Positions 62,879-64,000 of a stretch of 64,000 bases of DNA are shown piece after piece. A model generated the notes under the pieces. That model was not told the origin of the DNA and searched no databases. It was given only the letters and a program-made list of their open reading frames with translations. The position numbers were made by a program, and so were the translations under genes. The stretch lies in the NCBI GenBank assembly GCA_964505385.1, contig CAZDIA010000012.1, forward strand, positions 1-64,000. Direction: 5' to 3'. Every line of letters begins with the position of its first letter. The stretch's first letter is position 1. This DNA is from SLJN01 sp964505385 (lineage in GTDB: Bacteria > Bacteroidota > Rhodothermia > Balneolales > Natronogracilivirgulaceae).

Positions 62879-63439
62879 TCAACCATTAAAACGGTTCATT
62901 GCTTTGTTGACCCCTTCCCTTGCGAAACATAGTGCGGCATCACGGGCATTTTGGATTCCCTCGTCGATAATTTCTTTTTCGTCTTCCGGGAAAGGATAGA
63001 GCACATAATCAGATTGTCTGCCTTCGTCAAAATTTGCGCCTATGCCAAAACGAAGCCTGGGAAACTTTGTGGTTCCGATTTTCTCAATGATATCTTTCAA
63101 CCCGTTATGTCCGCCATCTCCTCCTTTTGCTCGAATCCTTATTCTGCCTGGCTCAAGCGCGATATCATCATTGCAAACCAACATATCTGATGGCAAGAAA
63201 TCATAGAGCCGTACTGCCCGAAGCACGGCCTGCCCGCTGCGATTCATCAGAGTTGTTGGAATAAGAAGCATCAGTTTCTGCCCCTTATGCCTGCCTTCCG
63301 CCAATAAAAAAGGGCCATTGCCTTCCTCCCATTTCATAGAGAGTTTATCAGCAATAGCCCTTACAATTTCAATGCCGACATTGTGGCGCGTTCCTTCATA
63401 ATTGGGATGGGTATTTCCCAGGCCGACAATCAGCGCCAT
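62879..63439 (-). CDS. pth: Peptidyl-tRNA hydrolase
   Basis: 186 aa, standard length. Hydrolyses peptidyl-tRNA released from stalled ribosomes. Key residues: Asn9 (GLGNTHPNYE), catalytic His19 (TRHNVG), LMNRSG, and the Asp in VCNDDIALEPG (usual HDELDLPPG). Follows rplY with a 33-bp gap, the usual rplY-pth order. Confidence 0.95.
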   Translation of the reverse strand: MALIVGLGNTHPNYEGTRHNVGIEIVRAIADKLSMKWEEGNGPFLLAEGRHKGQKLMLLIPTTLMNRSGQAVLRAVRLYDFLPSDMLVCNDDIALEPGRIRIRAKGGDGGHNGLKDIIEKIGTTKFPRLRFGIGANFDEGRQSDYVLYPFPEDEKEIIDEGIQNARDAALCFAREGVNKAMNRFNG

Positions 63440-63472
63440 ATTCCGGTATATCTAAAATCTAAATTCAGAAGT

Positions 63473-64000
63473 TTATTCTTCTGAGGCTTCTTCATCGCCA
63501 CCTTCTTCATCACCGGTAGCTTCGCCTTCAGCTTCTTCACCTTCTGCTGCCTCTTCGCCTTCTTCGTCAACTTCGCCTTCAAGCTCTTCTTCGGTAAGTC
63601 CGAGCTCTTCCGCAAGCGTTCCTTTAGGCGGCCGAATAACCACAACCGTTCGAAAGAGTTCGCGCAAAGGGGTGATCCCTTCGGTTTGAAGATCTTCCAC
63701 ATTGAGGGAATCTCCAATTTCCATTTCGCTCACATCGAGAGTGAACTCGGCCGGAAGCGTTGAGGGCAGGCATTGTATCCTCAGTTTTTTAAGCGGCTGA
63801 TACAACCTGCCGCCACCCTCGGTTACCCCTGTCGGAGTACCCACAAGGCGAATCGGAATAGTTTGAATCACCGGAGTTCCCTCTTCCATCGCGTATAAAT
63901 CGACATGTATCGGGCGATCTGAAATCCGGTCGAACTCCACTTTTTTCAATAAGGTATCGTAAGTCTCTTTCTGTCCATCAACTTTTAATTTGATAACATG
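63473..64000 (-). CDS. rplY: Ribosomal protein bL25 (Ctc/TL5 type), 5' truncated
   Basis: 176 codons remain; the frame is open to base 64000, so the start lies outside. The methionine at 63949 is internal. L25 domain: VEFDRISDRPIHVDLYAMEE, then the TL5-type C-domain (IPIRLVGTPTGVTEGGGRLY, IQCLPSTLPAEFTLDVSEME). The tail (about 50 aa) is a Glu/Gly/Ala-rich run ending GGDEEASEE, matching the long Ctc-type acidic tail. Binds 5S rRNA. Confidence 0.94.
   Translation of the reverse strand, partial: HVIKLKVDGQKETYDTLLKKVEFDRISDRPIHVDLYAMEEGTPVIQTIPIRLVGTPTGVTEGGGRLYQPLKKLRIQCLPSTLPAEFTLDVSEMEIGDSLNVEDLQTEGITPLRELFRTVVVIRPPKGTLAEELGLTEEELEGEVDEEGEEAAEGEEAEGEATGDEEGGDEEASEE

Noticed and set aside
63430..63717. 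Lys-rich frame in rplY
   Set aside because: Out-of-frame reading of the Glu-rich tail.
1..64000. tRNA or rRNA genes, phage or IS genes
   Set aside because: No T-loop-like motif in a cloverleaf context, no rRNA blocks, no transposase or integrase frames found by eye.

Overview
The window looks like a chromosomal segment of a free-living, probably marine or halophilic member of the Balneolota/Rhodothermota branch near Bacteroidota. This is an inference. It rests on a type-A-like sorting domain on a secreted FN3 protein, an SPNADG-type C-terminus on a lamin-tail protein, a TonB-dependent receptor with a carboxypeptidase-like N-terminal domain, about ten small lipoproteins, acidic proteins, and almost no Shine-Dalgarno sequences before starts. 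No rRNA, tRNA, transposase, prophage or CRISPR array was seen.

Layout. 1-7.2 kb: 5'-truncated cysS, lgt, three small unknown proteins (one with a histidine triad), a lipoprotein hydrolase and a TonB receptor. 7.2-7.9 kb: a HigBA-like toxin-antitoxin operon whose toxin carries an in-frame stop. 8-18.9 kb: envelope and stress genes: GH3 NagZ-like lipoprotein, polysaccharide deacetylase, OxyR with both redox cysteines, PAP2 phosphatase, NYN-S1 protein, endonuclease IV, OsmC, NamZ-like muramidase, a DUF2459-like lipoprotein and a SlyD-like FKBP. 19-31.5 kb: Smr, an M14 peptidase lacking a zinc-ligand Glu, class III FBPase, two paralogous orphan solute-binding lipoproteins, two MscS channels with a DUF432-like partner, a tandem universal stress protein and a trypsin-like lipoprotein. 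31.9-39 kb: two transporters, DUF1684 and metallophosphoesterase lipoproteins. 39-44.6 kb: inositol-phosphatase family protein, degenerate HhH-GPD protein, and a GT4-FemAB-GT4 cluster. 45-47.9 kb: asd-dapD (lysine/DAP). 47.9-60 kb: large secreted or surface proteins and a barrel-like outer-membrane protein. 60-64 kb: methyltransferase, pyrF-rnhA, unknown, and pth with 5'-truncated rplY.

The most unusual content lies between the genes. I see at least eight families of short repeats or palindromes. One is a 118-146 bp TAGTG...CACTA palindrome with three near-complete and four partial copies. Another is a set of hairpins built from degenerate 6-8 bp units of the AAGATGT/AAGAGGT type. Others are built from CATCAAA, CGCAGATT, ATCGGG, GTGCCT, GGAGATTCC...GGAATGAC and GACAGGTCC units. 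Two structured, terminator-ended intergenic stretches are candidate small RNAs; one lies divergent to oxyR, the position OxyS holds in E. coli.

How the genes fit together. Lgt would lipidate the many lipoproteins here. The GH3 and NamZ-like enzymes are complementary exo-glycosidases for peptidoglycan turnover. OxyR, OsmC and Nfo form an oxidative-damage theme. MscS, DUF432 and Usp form an osmotic/stress cluster. Gaps over 300 bp without a gene are described as repeats, ncRNA candidates or 'other' entries.
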